From contig CAZHGH010000001.1 of NCBI GenBank assembly GCA_964531205.1, forward strand, positions 52,562 through 116,561: a stretch of 64,000 nucleotides of DNA, given 5' to 3'. Numbering within the stretch: position 1 is the first letter of the stretch; every line of letters starts with the position of its first letter. Below the pieces are notes generated by a model. It saw nothing but the letters and a program-made list of their open reading frames with translations, ran no database searches and was not told the DNA's origin. This DNA is from JAICWY01 sp964531205 (GTDB taxonomy: Bacteria; Vulcanimicrobiota; Vulcanimicrobiia; Vulcanimicrobiales; Vulcanimicrobiaceae). The position numbers were made by a program, and so were the translations under genes. Below are positions 62,582-64,000 of this stretch, one piece after another.

Positions 62582-64000
62582 GTGCAGCAGCGAGACTGGT
62601 CAAGGGTGGTGCAGCTCGCCGTCATCGCGGTCATTGCGATCGTGATGTTCGTGCGTTTTACGCATACGATCGCCGCGACCAACGATTTCAGGGCGTTCTA
62701 TTGCGCGGGACGCGCTGTCGCCGCTCACGCAAATCCGTACCTCATCGAACCGCTGCGGACGTGCGAAACCGCACTGAACATTGCCTCAAGCGCAACGGTG
62801 CCCGCGCCGCTTCCCGGATACGTCTTTGCGCCTCTTGCTCTACTCTCACACCTGCCCTACAACGCCGCCGCAATCGCCGTATCGATCTTCGACATCGCTT
62901 GCCTCGTACTGACAGCGCTGATCCTTGCTCGCCTCTTCGGTGCGGCCCCATTGTTCGTCTTCGCCGCACTGGTGCCGATCGGATACGTGTGCGTCGCGCT
63001 CGGCCAATTCCCGCCACTCCTTGTCATCGTGTCGCTTGCACTTGCGGCGGCGTTCTTGGCGAAAGAACGTTGGATCGCTGCCGGCATTGCCTCCTGCGTA
63101 ACGCTGGTCGAGCCGCACATCGGCGTGCCCGTCGTATTGTCCAGTTTGCTTTGGATCCCACGATCTCGCTTCACGGTAATCGCGTGCATCGCAGCGTTGT
63201 TCGCGATCTCCGTGCTAACGATCGGATGGGCCGGTCAAGTGCAATACGTGACCCAAGTTCTTCCGAGTCATGCTCGCGGCGAGCTTCATTACCCAATGCA
63301 GTACAGCGCGTCGTGGTTGTCCTACACTGCCGGCGCTCCGGAACGCAGCGCATTGCTCGTCGGCGGTATCCTATACGTTCTCATGATAGCCGCGCTCTTG
63401 CCGCTGATCCGGCGATTTGCAATGCAAATGGCATCAACGGAAGCACTGGTTCTTTTGGCGCCGCTACCTGCGTTCGTTGGAGCCGTGTACCTCCATGTCG
63501 CTCAGTTGGTAGTGCTGGTGCCTGCAGCGCTGTTTCTACTGTACCGTTCGTCGCTGCCGCGCAATTTTTCAGCACTGACCGTGCTGCTCGTTGCGGTCCC
63601 GTGGCTTCTTTTTGCAGTCGGCTCGTCCTCGGTATTTTTGGCCTTTACCGTCGGTGCGGTATTTCTTGGCGGCTTATACTTTTTCAGCGAATCGGGGCGC
63701 AGCAAATTTGCTGCGCTGCTTCCCGCTGCAGGTTTAACGCTCGCGACGATTGCACTGATTGTTCTCGTACGCAGTGTGCCTTTTACACAGATCCGATCGG
63801 TGCCACCCACGCCTTTAAGTGTCGCCCAGAAATTGCCGCGCACCGCGTTAGCAACACGCGCATGGCAAGTCGCTGCTACGCGAATGCCGCGCTCGACGAT
63901 AGAGCGATCTCTGCTCCCCAAGATTCCAACTTGGGCCGGGATCCTTATTATGTTCGCCGGCGTGATTTACGTTAGCCGGACCTCTAAGCGAGCCGCGTAC
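62582..64000 (+). CDS. GT-C/GT87-like membrane protein, cut by the right edge
   Basis: 473 codons to the window end with no stop. The start is taken at GTG 62582 (MQQRDWSRVVQLAVI), with GTG 62516 possible. About 11 hydrophobic helices follow, and TNDFRAFYCAGRAVAAHANPY after the first helix resembles GT87/DUF2029 mannosyltransferases that use polyprenyl-phosphate mannose. A longer-looking frame offset by one or two bases here is a shadow rich in Arg and not hydrophobic. The gene diverges from the GGDEF fusion gene with a 142-base spacer. Confidence 0.78.
   Translation, partial: MQQRDWSRVVQLAVIAVIAIVMFVRFTHTIAATNDFRAFYCAGRAVAAHANPYLIEPLRTCETALNIASSATVPAPLPGYVFAPLALLSHLPYNAAAIAVSIFDIACLVLTALILARLFGAAPLFVFAALVPIGYVCVALGQFPPLLVIVSLALAAAFLAKERWIAAGIASCVTLVEPHIGVPVVLSSLLWIPRSRFTVIACIAALFAISVLTIGWAGQVQYVTQVLPSHARGELHYPMQYSASWLSYTAGAPERSALLVGGILYVLMIAALLPLIRRFAMQMASTEALVLLAPLPAFVGAVYLHVAQLVVLVPAALFLLYRSSLPRNFSALTVLLVAVPWLLFAVGSSSVFLAFTVGAVFLGGLYFFSESGRSKFAALLPAAGLTLATIALIVLVRSVPFTQIRSVPPTPLSVAQKLPRTALATRAWQVAATRMPRSTIERSLLPKIPTWAGILIMFAGVIYVSRTSKRAAY

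Noticed and set aside
62572..63975. 467-residue open frame rich in Arg and Cys
   Set aside because: It overlaps a hydrophobic, GT87-like frame with clear membrane helices that runs off the edge; the Arg-rich frame is its shadow.

Overview
The window reads as chromosomal DNA of a GC-rich, probably diderm bacterium. Evidence for an outer membrane is a Wza-type exporter next to a Wzc-type co-polymerase/tyrosine kinase, plus several lipobox lipoproteins with long glycine runs after the cysteine. The style (short overlapping operons, many GTG/TTG starts, Gly- and Pro/Thr-rich lipoproteins, MoxR/DUF58/VWA genes joined to pyrimidine genes) recalls uncultured lineages such as Candidatus Eremiobacterota (WPS-2). 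That placement is a guess from gene content, not a measurement. No phage, insertion sequence, CRISPR array or rRNA was seen, and no gene-free stretch exceeds 300 bases.

Layout. (1) 1-11772, all minus strand: valS-pyrR-pyrB-pyrC-carA, then a BatD-like protein, MoxR, DUF58 and VWA proteins and an asparagine synthetase cut by the left edge. Most neighbours overlap by 4-22 bases, so this looks like one long transcript. (2) 11827-15355, minus: wza, wzc and a stand-alone receiver, the export/control module of a polysaccharide system. (3) 15531-52852: a large exopolysaccharide locus on both strands. It encodes an initiating sugar transferase, a Wzx flippase, a Wzy-like polymerase/ligase, about six glycosyltransferases (one an internal tandem duplicate), an ArnB-like aminotransferase and a sugar formyltransferase. 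It also has a glucuronyl C5-epimerase-like protein and two sets of genes for 2,3-diamino uronic acids: a complete wbpM-A-B-D-E-I-asnB operon and a second B/D/E cassette. Three paralogous secreted lipoproteins with a glycosidase-like domain (26298-33277) sit in the middle. (4) 52920-54907: two paralogous lipoproteins of an unrecognised His-rich family. (5) 55072-58731, minus: clpX, clpP and tig, preceded by a structured terminator region and genes for tRNA-Gly(GCC) and tRNA-Leu(TAG). (6) 58801-64000: a short CAP-domain protein, a 1060-residue GAF-GGDEF-STAND ATPase-TPR fusion, and a GT-C-type membrane protein cut by the right edge.

How it fits together (inference): the sugar genes would make UDP-2,3-diacetamido-uronic acids, with possible C5-epimerised or amidated forms, and a formamido sugar. 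The glycosyltransferases assemble a repeat unit on the lipid made by the sugar transferase, Wzx flips it, the Wzy-like protein polymerises it, and Wzc/Wza export it. The three glycosidase-like lipoproteins may trim or remodel the polymer. Regulation may involve two orphan response regulators, conserved elements upstream of several transcription units, and perhaps c-di-GMP made by the GGDEF fusion.

The observations most worth following are the GGDEF-STAND fusion, the triple glycosidase-like family with similar leader sequences, the two uronic-acid cassettes beside a C5-epimerase, the repeated upstream elements, and the His-rich lipoprotein pair.
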